Source: Bactericera cockerelli (taxonomy: Eukaryota; Arthropoda; Insecta; Hemiptera; Triozidae). Taken from it: a stretch of DNA of 64,000 nucleotides. Location of the stretch: the NCBI GenBank assembly GCA_024516035.1, contig CM044958.1:1233566-1297565 (forward strand), in the 5' to 3' direction. Under the pieces are notes generated by a model that saw only the letters and a list, made by a program, of their open reading frames with translations, searched no databases and was not told the DNA's origin. The translations under genes were made by a program, and so were the position numbers. This document shows, in pieces, positions 30,826-41,858 of this stretch. Every line of letters begins with the position of its first letter. Within the stretch, counting starts at the first letter, position 1.

Positions 30826-31072
30826 TATTAATTACAAGCGGGCTGTTGCCCGCTTTGCGGGCCGAGGCATGGCCATGAAAGCAAAAAATCCTTTTTCGCC
30901 AATGGCAGGTGTTGTAGTGGGAGTTTCGAAAAATCCCGTCTTATTGCACATCTAGACTATAAGACAAAGCTACCTACCAAATTTCAGCTTCCTAGGACTT
31001 ACAGTTTGGGCTGTAGAGCGATGATCAGTCAGTGAGTGGTCAGTGACTTTGACATTTATATATTAAGATTAA
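30826..31072 (+). repeat. Interspersed repeat with a 'GGGCTGTTGCCCGC' start
   Basis: It starts CGGGCTGTTGCCCGCTTTGC and ends near ATTTATATATTAAG. The arrangement is the same as at 54765-55048 (GCCGTTTGCCCGTGCTTTGC ... TATATATAGAGAT). It resembles a widespread unclassified arthropod repeat; no protein is present. Confidence 0.5.
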
Positions 31073-31224
31073 CAAGGATATTATTGATCAGATTGCCCTT
31101 TGATGCACAAGGTTTGGCAATTGATTTAAATAGTAAGGTGTTGTACACAAAAGGTGAAGTGACTGAGAATTTTCTATTAGCAAATTTGAAGCACAGTGTA
31201 CCCATGATGTACTATTAGTCTAGC

Positions 31225-31440
31225 TGGGGGATGTTAAACAGGGAGAAGACTAGTATCTTGCTTGAGGACTATAAACAGAGAACTGACTAGCCAACCCTTT
31301 CAAGCCAGGCTAGCTTGCAGTTCCTACCTAGGTATAGGTTTTTGTAAAGAAAAAGTCCAAGTCTACAAGATGGTTGATCAGATCACACATAGAATTATGT
31401 AGTTAAGAACTAGCAAACTTTGAAATGATACCATCATTCC
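31225..31440 (+). repeat. Interspersed repeat family J
   Basis: It has GTTAAACAGGGAGAAGACTAG, AAGCCAGGCTAGCTTGCAG and GTAAAGAAAAAGTCCAAGTC, parallel to 12835-13075. Confidence 0.6.
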
Positions 31441-31454
31441 CCCCTTCATCTGTA

Positions 31455-31550
31455 TCAAAGCGGGCCGAAGTGCCAGCATCACGAAGTCTTCACCTCGCTG
31501 GACGTTGCTTAACTTTGGTGATCCTACGAGTACTGGTGTATTTGTCTTCT
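31455..31550 (-). mobile_element. 5S-rRNA-like SINE fragment (reverse)
   Basis: On the minus strand it reads GAGCACTCG-like TAGGATCACCAAAGTTAAGC, then AACGTCCAGCGAGGTGAAG and GATGCTGGCACTTCGGCCCG. This matches 33784-33950, and the GATCACC-AAGTTAAGCAAC core resembles 5S rRNA's internal promoter region. Confidence 0.55.
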
Positions 31551-31861
31551 TTTAATGATTTTTTTTCTCAAAATTTCCCGCTTTAGAATATTCTTCTCTG
31601 TATTACTCCTGGAAAAAAAAATATAAGCAATAAGCATTACATTTCTTTCTCGCCAAAATGCATTCAACCTTCCTGTTACGCAATGCGCTTAACACTTTAC
31701 ACGATTAACGAGTTAAAAACAATACTTTCTATACATAAATATACTTTTTAGGTAATGAATAGTGGGCAGTAAAGCTTTACATTTCGCTAGCCTTCTTTAC
31801 TCTACACGTATAAATAAAAATATTCATAGAACAATTCATTAATGTCCTAGAATTTTCCTCT

Positions 31862-32592
31862 ACAGCTTGGAATCCGTCTTATGAGTTCTATTCTGCTCGG
31901 ATGGAGTCCATTCAACATAAGGCCCTGAGAATCATGAGTAGAAAGCTTGGTTGTCCTGAGGAATCCTATGATTCTTTGGAACACCAACTCCGTTTACTTC
32001 CTCTAAAGAAAAGGAGAGAAATGTTTGATATGGTCTTCTTTTTTAATATTCTTCACTCCCACTTAACAGTTCCTGAACTCCTTTCGTCCATAAATATAAA
32101 TGTACCTGGGCGTATGGCCACTCGTGCGCCACTCCCATTCAGACCTCCATTTGTTCGGACGAACTATTTACAGAACTCCCCAATGATCCGTTTTCAAAGG
32201 AATGCTAACACACTGAAAGACAGTATCGATTTCTTCTGTACTACTGTAACTTCCATCAAACAATTCTACCTTAACCATTGAACATCATCTTTTCCTTCTC
32301 TTTTTCCTCTCCCTCCCTCCTTCTTTCTTTCTCTCTCTCTCTCTCTTTTTCTCTTTTTCTCTTTCTCTCACTTTTACACTCACTCTTTCTCTCTCGCTCT
32401 CTCTTACTATATCGCTCTTTGCTTCCTTTCGCTTCTTTCTCTGTTTTATTTGACTTAAAACTGTTTTTTTTTTTTTTTTTACATTGTTATATTTAAAATT
32501 ATTTTTTGATAGTTAGGGTACAATTATAATTAGATAGTATAGGGTCCGCCCGTGTATTATATTAAAAATAAAATAAAATAAAATAAAATGTG
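31862..32592 (+). pseudogene. LINE ORF2 C-terminus with 3' UTR and (AAAT)n tail
   Basis: An open frame of 139 codons to TGA at 32279 reads TAWNPSYEFYSARMESIQHK, LEHQLRLLPLKKRREMFDMV, PFRPPFVRTNYLQNSPMIRF and NTLKDSIDFF. This is the region after the reverse transcriptase in jockey/CR1/I-type LINEs. A CT-rich 3' UTR follows, and the element ends in (AAAAT)n at 32562-32590. The frame is intact but 5'-truncated. Confidence 0.82.
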
Positions 32593-32869
32593 TAGATAGC
32601 TATGGTTTAGGTTGGGAGAAGGCAACTTGAGGTGGGAATCAAGCCGAGATTGACCAAATCTTTTTTGTCTAATAGCCAAAATAATACATACCTACTAAAA
32701 GTAATACAATTCAAAATTTTACTATCTGAGTGGCTGTGGCTCATGACCTGCACCATGAAAACAGGAGAAAACATATTTTTAAGAAAGCAACAATTATCAT
32801 CTTTGGAAGATTTAAGTAGAGACAGCTGTTATTTATGTTATTATTTTTATGTCACAAGATGTAGTGGGT

Positions 32870-33105
32870 AACATCTACATTACGAGAACTATTGCTAATA
32901 TCTCCAACCAACCGTCATATTTATTCCAAGCAATCAATCTCGTAATGCCGCCACTGATTGTTGTGGACTTGTCCTCACGAGACTATTTATAGTCTCTAGG
33001 GTGGACAGAGTAGGTACAGGGCCGAAAATGTTTCTAACCCGAGTCACCTGGAGTGCAAGCCGAGCATGCTATTTTGGCCAAGGTGACTATTTAGGAAGCA
33101 ATTAT
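32870..33105 (-). mobile_element. SINE family B relative (reverse)
   Basis: Reverse counterpart of 11425-11705, sharing AATGCCGCCACTGATTG, GTCCTCACGAGAC and CACCTGGAGTGCAAGCCGAG. Confidence 0.6.
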
Positions 33106-33231
33106 ATTGCTGAGTCTTTCAATTTGTATGGAAGATCGACATATGTACGAAACAGTTGATTGTTAGAGGTCTCGTGACCAACCCCTCGACAAAACCAACC
33201 CTATTATTTTGTTATGATAACTTTATCTCAA

Positions 33232-33545
33232 AGATAAGAGCACTCCGCTTAACATGTGGTAGGTCCCGGGTTTGATCCCTAGAATCTACAAAAAATTTGT
33301 ATTCATAATAACTAGGTACTTTTTTGCATAAGAGACCATCCGATCCACTCGTCAACAGCACATAAATTAAATACAATACTCGATTTATTCTGCAAGAATG
33401 AGACTGAAGAGTCCCTTTACTCTCACAGTCTAAAGGGAAGTATTGTGTCTCTTCTCGTCCATCAGTCGGGAGGCATACCTACTATGGAGTGGTCAGGCTA
33501 CAACATAGACCTCAAACGTATGCAGTCAGGAGCTACTTTTCTCAC
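33232..33545 (+). mobile_element. SINE family D, degraded
   Basis: It has GTAGGTCCCGGGTTTGATCC and AAAAATTTGTATTCAT, then, after a family-K insertion at 33380-33432, GGGAGGCATACCTACTATGG and GTCAGGCTACAACATAGACC. Confidence 0.5.
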
Positions 33546-33576
33546 TCTTTATAGCAATGAAATAAAAAAAAAATAC

Positions 33577-33745
33577 GCTGGGGAAACTTTCAAAGCAACC
33601 TGTAGCGTGCGGCCACTCAAGCCAGAATGCAACTGATCTAATCAGTGATGGAGAAAGGCTTGCGATTTTGAGAAAACAATAGGTAGTAATCATAAAATCA
33701 ATCACGGAGCAAGGTCGCACGCCGCAGGTTGCTTTGGAAGTTGCC
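33577..33745. mobile_element. Hairpin MITE of about 170 bp
   Basis: The left arm AACTTTCAAAGCAACCTGTA..GCGTGCGGCC pairs with the right arm GGTCGCACGCCGCAGGTTGC..TTTGGAAGTT over about 35 bp with mismatches. No protein. Confidence 0.5.
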
Positions 33746-33783
33746 TCAGTGTAAATGCTTTTTAATAATCTTAACATTGAAGG

Positions 33784-33950
33784 CTGGTTTCACCAGCGTC
33801 AGTTGAATGCACCAGTTCTCGTAGGAGCACCGAAGTTAAGCAACACCTAGCGAGGTGAAGACTTCGTGATACTAGCATTCCGGCCCAATCCAGGCTGGGT
33901 GAGCTTAATGAGGGTAGCAGGTTTGTAACTCTTATACAGGGTGAGTTATT
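33784..33950 (+). mobile_element. 5S-rRNA-like SINE (SINE3 type)
   Basis: It reads GCACCAGTTCTCGTAGGAGC, ACCGAAGTTAAGCAACACC and GGTGAAGACTTCGTGATAC. The TCTCGT-GA-C-CCGAAGTTAAGCA order is that of 5S rRNA (CTCGTC-GATC-CCGAAG-TAAGCA). The tail has CCAGGCTGGGTGAG, shared with SINE family C. Confidence 0.65.
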
Positions 33951-33954
33951 TTAA

Positions 33955-34112
33955 CTCTTTGACTGCCAGAGCTAATCTTGACATGTTTCCTACCCGGCCA
34001 AACCAAATACGTGTACACTTCCCCTAAGTGTACTGGCACAACTCGAGTTGTGCCATGGCCGGGGGGGAAAGTGTACTGGCACAACTCAAGTTGTGCCATG
34101 GCAGTCAAAGAT
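33955..34112. mobile_element. 158-bp piggyBac-like MITE with TTAA sites
   Basis: The ends are CTCTTTGACTGCCA and TGGCAGTCAAAGAT, flanked by TTAA at 33951-33954 and 34113-34116. Inside is a direct repeat of GTGTACTGGCACAACTC, and ACTCGAGTTGTGCCATGGC is a palindromic core. Confidence 0.65.
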
Positions 34113-34829
34113 TTAAGTTATGCAGTGATTTCCTTGGCCTCTGTTAGTATTCCTGAAATTGTATTCAGAGAGCATTTTCATTGCTCATGGTGACATCAAA
34201 CTGATCAATCCAGAAAATCTCTGAATAAAACTACACTGAGAAAAATAAATGAACTTTTTCCAGTTTGAAGAATTTGTGTGTTTTGGCAAGAATTCTACAC
34301 TTCCTTTCATCAAAAACTTCACTACTCAAATTTCCAATGACTATAACACAGGCATCGACCGGCGAATTGGTATCAGGACATTCTATTTTCATCAATAAAA
34401 TTGATAGTATTGTAGAGAAAAAGAAATGAAAAACAGAAAAGTGAAGAAAAAAAAAATCACAAAAAGTAAACAAAATAACAATAAAGGTAGAAATCGCGAA
34501 GGACAATATGTAAAATATTGATAAACTACACATTTTAACAGTTTGAGAAACCCTGGCGGCCATCTTTCTTTTTGATCCAATGGTATTTGCCCCAAAGATC
34601 CTCACTCTAAATACCTCTGTACTCTTTTGACGAGTTTCAAAAAATTGTGAATAAAACCGCGATAAATTTTGTTGAGGATTGAACTCTATCACTGCGTCTG
34701 CGCATTACCCATTAAATTTCAAGTTTTCATTATCAATGGAGCTATTATAATCTGGTAGTTCTTGTGAAAGCATTGTGAAATATGTCATGGTAATAAAACT
34801 CATTCATTTTTACCTCTGTATTTAGTAAG

Positions 34830-36966
34830 ATTTCGCAAAGTTATCGGGACCCGATAACCTATCCCCATAACGATAAAGTCTCGAATTTGCGTCTCTGCGC
34901 ATGACAAAAATTATCGGAGTTTGGTTATGGTTATCGGGATCCCCATAATTCGAGTCGATTATGGGGTTCTCTCTTCGTAAACGATAAAGAAATTTTTGAC
35001 TCAAAATACCGCGTGATTTCAAAAAATATATAAATATAGGTAATACTAAACCTCCGTGCTCAGTTTTTTATATACAGTAGAATTAATTTTTACATTTTAA
35101 TTCTGATAAATTTAAGATTTTTTGGCAAGTAGGTATTATTTTTTCTCTTTTATCTGCATTTTTTTTTTTTATCTGTGTTAACAGTTTTTTATATTCTGTG
35201 TAATTATGTCAATTGAAGAAGCACTTTTTTTCTGAATAAGGTGAAATAAAGGATGATGAATTGGACTTTGCCATAATGGATCATTTGGAAGATGCACAGT
35301 TAGGGTGGTTTTAAAAAATCAATGTCAGAATGTTTTATCTACCAACCCTACAAAGTGTGCAGTCTATCCAGATATTAAAATGAATTGCCGCTAGGCGCTC
35401 AAAGTTTGGAAAAATCGCGATTTTTGGCTGGTGAGCGAGGCTTCGGAGCCGTAACTCCGGAACAGCTCAGTATTTTGTCTTTAAGTTTATCTCAAATGAA
35501 AGCTTACATTGTTTTGACTATTTTATATTCTGGACACTTTTAAACTTCTTTTCTAAAAATAATTATGGTCAAAAACTTTTACTCTTTAGAAACTTTTAGT
35601 CCGAGCGAGCAAAATTTTTATATAATGCAACCCATGGCTAATACATGCCATTCTATTCTAACTGTTATTAAATGTTTTTGACCATAATTATTTTTAGAAA
35701 AGAAGTTTTATTTTTCTTTTAAGGCTCTGGGGGCTGAGACTCCTAATAGGTAGACATGTAATGTAAATGGACATTTTCACTTCTCAAGATAGCGAAGAAC
35801 TTCCTGGACCTTCTGGTTGCAAAAAAATGCGAGGCACCAGGGAGTTTCTAACCATGAAGCTATCTCTGATTTTGGATCGGTGTGGGATGACTGACAGAAA
35901 TGCCACTCGAGTACTAGAAGCAACGATGGAAGCGCTTGGGCATAATCCTGACGATTCCTAGGGTATATTGCAAAGCGTGGTTTAATGCCCCTAAGGCCCA
36001 GCTGGCACCTATGCAAGACTTTAAAATTGTTGCAGAGTCTCTTAAGGTGTAATTCCGATCCTAGCGACCGCGACCATTTTGCTGCTTAAAGTCGCTCCTA
36101 CCAGTCGCGCGACCCGGTCGCGTGCTTTGGTAAGTACTAGAGTACGAGACTATTGATGAAGAAATAGCAGACAGAAGTTTGACCAAATTTTCAAAACCCC
36201 TCTGCAATTTAAATGCAGAGACGGTTGGCCTGGCCTTCTTTGACGCCACGATTCCTGACGAAGAAAAATCCAGAATGGCAGAGAAGATACGCGCAGGCTC
36301 AGAGACAGAGAGTTCAGAGAATTCTAGGATCATAAATCCTAAACTGCAAAAACGTCAGCTGAAGGAGCTGGTTCAGGAAAGGCTCTCTGTTTTAATAAGC
36401 AAGGAGATACTGCATTTCTTTGAGCGTCTTCAAATCAACCCCGCTTTCCTTAAAGAACCCTCCATCAGCTGGCTAGATAATGGTAATTACAGAGAAGGTT
36501 TGGCAATAGTAAAATAATTAAAAGACACACACAACACACAAACACACACACCACACACTTTCTAGGACTCTCTTTTTCCCCCGCGGCTGGCGCCCCAGTT
36601 AGAATATAATAAAATCCTTTCGTATTGCCCATCTACAATATAAAATCAATACAAGTGCTGAGAAATCGAGATGAATGAGTGATTGAGTGTTAACTTTGGC
36701 ATTTATATATAGGTATAGATTTAAAGCAGAACATAGTTACCTACAAAAGTCGAAAAGAGAATGAATTGAAAATTTAAATTTCAAAAATATTTGTTTTGTT
36801 TGGATGAAAAGCTTTCTTAGAATATCCGGTAGAGGCGCTAGAGTTTTCGTTATCGGGTATCGTGATGATGCGAAATGTAAAAAAATCTTCTTCCTACGAG
36901 ACACGAAACCGATAAACTTATCGTTATGGGGATTGATTATCGGGACCCGATAAGTAAATGCGAAAT
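34830..36966. mobile_element. 2.1-kb decayed DNA transposon with TTATCGGGACCCGATAA ends
   Basis: The left end ATTTCGCA-AAGTTATCGGGACCCGATAA..CCCCATAACGATAA is mirrored at the right (TTATCGTTATGGGG..TTATCGGGACCCGATAA..TGCGAAAT). On the plus strand, frame fragments at 35767-35961 (MKLSLILDRCGMTDRNATRV, then LEATMEALGH) and 36179-36514 (NAETVGLAFFDATIPDEEK, FFERLQINPAFL) look like pieces of one transposon-encoded protein. I recognise the style but not the superfamily. There are stops and frameshifts, so it is dead. Confidence 0.55.
35548..35710. repeat. Inverted repeat with roughly 33-bp arms inside the 2.1-kb element
   Basis: AAACTTCTTTTCTAAAAATA..ATTATGGTCAAAAAC at 35548 pairs with GTTTTTGACCATAAT..TATTTTTAGAAAAGAAGTTT ending about 35710. 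Confidence 0.75.
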
Positions 36967-37514
36967 GTCTCTTTCTCATCCATGATAGTTTTCCTTAAAA
37001 CCGCTAAAATTCAAAAGTGCAATTATTATCTGAAATATCTTGAACCGCCAAAAATAACAAAATAATTGGCATAATAGGTAGATAGCCTGGGTATAGCCCA
37101 TAGTTTAAGGTTGAAGATAAGATCATCAAGATATAGTCCTAAGCTCTTAAGCTGAAAAAAGTAAAAAGAACTAGCTCTTCAAAATTCAGCTCTCAAAATC
37201 TTATCATTGAAAAAATCAGAACTTTTAACTTGTAAGCAGTTTCAAATATCAATCCTCCTGATTCAATTAATGCTGACATTGTTGGGAAATACTTGTTCTA
37301 AAGCTATCAGTGGACACTTAAAAGAGTCTGCTATTAACTTGATTCTATTTCTAGGAACCTATGTGTCTTGTACAGGTAAGCTCTGACATTCATGAGTGAT
37401 TACCAAAGACAGGATCCCACTGAGAGCAACATTCTGTCTCACCAGGTATTGTCTCAAAATTTGAATGTGAAGTGCTAAAAATGTTGTGGAGCAATGTTTC
37501 AGTCAGTGGGATTT

Positions 37515-37660
37515 GATCTCATCATTCTCATTTGATTCTAAAAGAAGAGAGGGTCAGACAAATTGCACAATTAGCTCAGTCAAATGTCTATCTCATTATT
37601 CTCATTTGATTCTAAATAAAGAATGGGTCACACATATTGCACAATTAGCTCAGTTATATG
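37515..37660 (+). repeat. 80-bp tandem duplication
   Basis: Two copies of CTCATTTGATTCTAAA...GGGTCA.ACA.ATTGCACAATTAGCTCAGT, about 80 bp apart. No function is visible. Confidence 0.7.
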
Positions 37661-38137
37661 GCTAGGTTAAAACTACAAAAATAAAGCATGAAAAATATTA
37701 CTATACATTAAAGGAACAGACCAAAAGAGTCTACAGCAGCTGCTGTTTCATGGCTACAAAATAAAAAGTCTGTAAAACAGTTATTATTTATAAGAAAATC
37801 TTCATACTTAATGACAGCCACCCCCAAGGTAATTATTATTCGGTATTATTATCGTGCTATCTGCCTAATTATTATTTTATTTTGCAAACATTTTGCCTTT
37901 TACAACATTTTTCCTTTTTCTGGACCCATCCTTCTTGTGCTTGTCCACTTATTCATCAAACACCTTGGATGGATGTCTATTTCTTCTTACAATTTTGATG
38001 CTTAAAATTTTAAAATTCTAGTGGGACTTTGTGCAGCCATACCAGCACAAACCTGTCTAGTACATGTATAGAATTGCCATTTGCCTAGTAATGTAATATT
38101 ATTTATTTACATTGAACTTTAATTTCCAGACAATCAT

Positions 38138-38294
38138 ATGATGGCTCATCAGATTCCACGAGGTGCATTCATTGTGTTTGAAGGCTGTGATAGAGCAGGA
38201 AAAACAACACAAGCCAAAAAAATAGTGGACATTTTAAAGGCAAACAACATCACTGCACAGTATGTGAACTTTCCAGACAGAACAACATCTACCG
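38138..38294 (+). CDS. DTYMK: Thymidylate kinase first coding exon
   Basis: The exon opens at 38130 after TTTCCAG; the ATG pair is at 38138/38141 and the donor GTACAA at 38295. It ends in phase 1 (GGT for Gly is split). It contains the P-loop and NFPDRTTSTG. Confidence 0.93.
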
Positions 38295-40803
38295 GTACAA
38301 ATTCTGCTGTATTTTTTTGTTTTTGTTTTTTTTTTAAGAATTAGGTCAAATTTATTTTGTATTTCTAATAATTTGAAACATTTAGGGCTTTTTAGTTTGC
38401 CTAAAGTACCTAGATCATCAAGTGTACAGGAGTTTTCTAGTTGACAAAATATACTAAAAATATTTTACTATTATTTCATGTTTTTGTTGTTGATGTGTTG
38501 ATATTATATCCTTCAAATCAAACTTCATCATACTCTTTCATGGTAGGTAGGTTCAGGCATGCAGCTACTTTTGGGAAAGACCATAGATCAATGGTGGTCA
38601 AGTGTGTTGGTTTTGTTGTGCATGTGAAAAGGTATTGTACATTGTATAGGCTCAGGCTATAACTTGGACGGATATTGTTCTCTGTTGATTTTGTTTTGGT
38701 TTACACCTGACAGATTGTAGTTGAGCTCAAGTTATTGTTTTCCTAGGAAGAGACTTTTTTTCTTCTCAGGTGGTGGATTATTGCAGCTTTCAGAACACTA
38801 GTTCTGGGTGTCCGTTCACTGGAGGCCAGAACACTATAATAACACAAGTTATTCAAGGGCCAGAGAATTCTTTCAAGTTAAAAGACTTTTTGACTCACTG
38901 GGATTTTGAGTTAGCAAAATCAAAAATTATTGCTTAGAAATACAAAAGAAAATAAGAGTCTTGATGAATTAATAATGCTTATTAAAAACTAGCATTACTG
39001 TTATGTTTTTATTGAGGTCTGTATTAATATGATCAGAATAATACATATTTATTCAAATAAATGAATTTACAAAATTAAATATTTATTAATAACTTCAAAT
39101 AGGTATATTATTTGAAGTCTGTGGCGTAACAGTTGTGGCTACATCCTTCTTTTTTTTATCCTTTTTACACATATGCTCTCAAGATACTCCTTCTAATTCT
39201 AGTTGTAAGCCATCATCTTATTTTCTTCCACATTTTTAAGCAATAATTTTTTATCAAATCTTTGCTTTTTTGACCCCCTACCCGACTTTATTAATTTAAA
39301 TGACTCTCTCATTCTAGGTCACATTATTAATGATTATTTGTGCAAAAAAGTGGAACTCTCAGATCAAGCAGCTCACTTGCTCTTCTGCGCCAACAGATGG
39401 GAGAGAGAACCCACACTCAGAAAGTTAATTAGTCAAGGAACAACACTCATCTGTGACAGATATTCCTTCTCTGGAGTAGCATTCTCTGCAGCCAAAAAAG
39501 TAAGATTTTTTTTTTCTTCCCAAAGTTCGTTCCATTATTACGTAAGTACATATTATCCTATTTCCTTTTAGGGTTGGGTGGAAAAGATTGCCAGAGGCAA
39601 TAACCCCGCCCTTTAGGTAGGACATTAACCTCATTCTCGTTTTTCTTCTTCTTGTATATGTGCTTAATCTTTTTGTTTTTTCTTTATATTTCATTGTATT
39701 CTATTGTATATATTTTTTGTTCTACCTAATAAAGCTTAATATAATAATAATAGGAACCCCACTAAATTCAACTGTTGGAAACTCAGATTCATGAAAATAA
39801 TAATACTCTAAGAAGGTAACCCCAGGTGGCGGGGTTTGTGTAGTACCTACCTAATAGTAATAAAGTAATACTTGCTTGTAAAATAAAATATTTATATATT
39901 CAAATTAGATACTAGTCTTGCTATAAAAAGATGAGTTTGTCTATAAAAAGTTACTAGTTTTCTTCTTTTACTCTGTCATATCCCGCTTCAGCAGGGTTGA
40001 GGTTGGTTGGTTTTGGCACATTTTTTACAGCTAAATGCCCTTCCTAACACCAACGATTCTATTTGATTTAACGTCATGGATTAGGATGGGGGTTTTACCC
40101 TCCATTTGCTGGGAATCGTACCAGCTACCCACAATCCACATTAACCTCACCCAGCCTGGGTAGGGCCGGAAATGCCAGCCTTACATGTACAGAGGAAACA
40201 GAATTTTCTCTGTGAAAAATCTGCTCCGACCGGGGATCGAAGTTAGGATCTATGGACTACGGGCAGTAGTCACGCCACGAAGGCTGGGGATACTAGATAT
40301 CCCCAGATACTAGTCTTGCTATAAAAAGATGAGTTTTAATTTGTCTTGTACTTGTACACAAAAATGTACTTGTTACCAATAAATGAGACTTTGTTTAGAC
40401 TGTGATGATAAAGAGACTCTTTAGAGTCTTTAGTCTCATTCCTGCAGGATAAATAGAGTATTGTATTGTTAATTACGTGAGTTTTAATTTTGTTCTTCCT
40501 TTCCAGGGTATGGACCTATCTTGGTGTTTTGAGCCAGAAAAAGGTTTGCCCAAACCAGACTCTGTTCTTCTCTTCAAATTAAACGAAGATGCTCTGCAGC
40601 AAAGGAAGGGTTTTGGAGATGAACGCTACGAGCAGTCTGAGTTCCAGCGCAGAGTTGCGGAAAACTACGAGAAGCTGAAGGACGACTCTTGGATTGACAT
40701 TGACGCTGACAAAGACATTGACAGTTTGAGTGAGGTTGTGAAAGAAATTGTTGTTGATGTCATCAAGAAAGCTCAGTTCAGTCCATTGGAACAGTTTGTT
40801 TAG
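38138..40803 (+). CDS. DTYMK: Thymidylate kinase (dTMP kinase), complete
   Basis: Three exons (38138-38294, 39318-39499, 40507-40803) give 211 residues, close to the usual 212 in animals. The enzyme phosphorylates dTMP to dTDP with ATP in dTTP synthesis. Visible motifs are the P-loop FEGCDRAGKTTQ (about residues 14-25), FPDRT for the nucleotide-monophosphate site, HLLFCANRWE, the DR(Y/F) motif ICDRYSFSGVAFSAAK, LPKPDSVLLFKL, and the lid QQRKGFGDERYE. The start could equally be the second of two adjacent ATGs (38141). An acceptor TTTCCAG at 38123-38129 shows at least one upstream non-coding exon. ATTAAA at 40959 is a plausible poly(A) signal. All catalytic motifs look intact. Confidence 0.96.
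39318..39499 (+). CDS. DTYMK: Thymidylate kinase middle coding exon
   Basis: The acceptor is CATTCTAG ending at 39317 and the donor GTAAGA at 39500. It encodes HIINDYLCKKVELSDQAAHL, LFCANRWEREP and the DRYSFSG active-site segment, ending at AAKK in phase 0. Confidence 0.94.
39568..39745 (-). repeat. Interspersed repeat family I with tail (reverse)
   Basis: It has GGTGGAAAAGATTGCC..GGCAATAACCCCGCCC and TAGGACAT. It continues to a CCTAATAAAGCTTAATATAA end at 39724-39750, a possible retroelement 3' end in the opposite orientation. Confidence 0.5.
39969..40290 (-). mobile_element. SINE family C (reverse), in thymidylate kinase intron 2
   Basis: It has ATGCCCTTCCTAACACCAAC, CCAGCCTGGGTAGGGCCGGA and CACGCCACGAAGGCTGG. 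Confidence 0.72.
40507..40803 (+). CDS. DTYMK: Thymidylate kinase terminal coding exon
   Basis: The acceptor is CCTTTCCAG ending at 40506. It encodes GMDLSWCFEPEKGLPKPDSV, the lid Arg/Lys-rich segment and the C-terminal helix up to LEQFV-TAG at 40801. Confidence 0.95.
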   Translation, partial: GMDLSWCFEPEKGLPKPDSVLLFKLNEDALQQRKGFGDERYEQSEFQRRVAENYEKLKDDSWIDIDADKDIDSLSEVVKEIVVDVIKKAQFSPLEQFV

Positions 40804-40958
40804 ACAAGGAGTCTTGAGTGCAATGAACTTACCTACCTCATATTTGACAAAACTTATATCATTTATGTTATATAGTTTTTAACTTTAGGTATATTGGGTG
40901 AAATGAATAGACGTTTTGGACTTAAGTCTATTATGTGCGTATTGTTTCAAATAAGATA

Positions 40959-40964
40959 ATTAAA
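40959..40964 (+). terminator. Candidate poly(A) signal of the thymidylate kinase gene
   Basis: ATTAAA, 156 bp past the stop codon, followed within 25 bp by a T-rich stretch (GTTTTTTTTCC at 40988). Confidence 0.45.
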
Positions 40965-41389
40965 GTTCTGACTTGAAATTGTGATCTCGTTTTTTTTCCA
41001 TTGATTTCGTATTTATACTCCCAAATATAGGATCTCTAGGCCTGTAATATATGTTTTAGGTGGGCACAGTAAAAATCCATGTATTAATTAAGAATCTTTT
41101 TATTATTTATTAACAGTATTAGTAATACATATCTTCCATAGTAGCACAATTTTAAATTTGTTTAAATCACCATTAATACTAACACATGTATTAATTGTGA
41201 TTTTAACATACAGATACTCATACAGCAGACTTCTACATTGCCTCGTACTTATACCACTCAACCTCCTGTGCATGAACTTTACCAAGAAAGTTAAGCGATT
41301 CTTTTTGTGTGACTTATCAACCCCTTTTTATTTTAGACACTAAGGGCAAAATTAAAATACAAAATCGAGTTCTTAAGTCATGACTTAGC

Positions 41390-41470
41390 ACTGGTTTTCC
41401 CCATCTAAGACAGTACGCAAATTGAGACTTAGCGCCGAAGAGGTATTACAAAAACGTCTATTAAAGGTTT
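41390..41470. mobile_element. Diverged relative of the 13182-13312 MITE
   Basis: It shares GACAGTACGCAA.TT.A.ACTTAGCGC.GA.AGGTAT.ACAAAAA..GTCTATTAA with the core and right end of that MITE. The left terminus is unclear (possibly AAGGGCAAAATTAAAATAC at 41342). Confidence 0.45.
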
Positions 41471-41563
41471 TCTTCGAAAGCATGTCACTGATTACCACAC
41501 AAACACCACTAATCAGTTGATTAGATTTATCACCCTGTTTAATGTGAATATAATTAAAAAAAG

Positions 41564-41858
41564 AAGACTGTTTCACAGCCTCTTCTATTTTGTAGCCATG
41601 AAACAGGAGCTACTTTAGACGCTTGTGGTCTATGCTGTAGCCTGCCCATCTCGTAGTATGCCTCCCCTCTGACTGGCGAGAAGTGACACAATACTTCCTG
41701 GGTCATTTAGGTGCTGGGTCAACACGAGCGCACCGGAAGATATCCCTTTTAAACTACTGTAACAAAATTTTGAATACAATTTTTTGACGGCGCGGGGATT
41801 CGAACCCGGGACCTTCCGCATGGCAAGCGAGTGCTTAACCACTGAGCTATTCGTATGC
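41564..41858 (-). mobile_element. tRNA-Gly-like SINE, family D (reverse)
   Basis: It has GTTTCACAGCCTCTTCTATT, TAGCCATGAAACAGGAGCTA, CGGCGCGGGGATTCGAACCC and ACCACTGAGCTATTCGT. It is the most complete D copy. Confidence 0.78.

Noticed and set aside
34231..34692. 153-codon minus-strand frame
   Set aside because: Phe/Ser/Leu-rich from A/T-rich DNA, no recognisable domain, starts and ends outside any conserved block.
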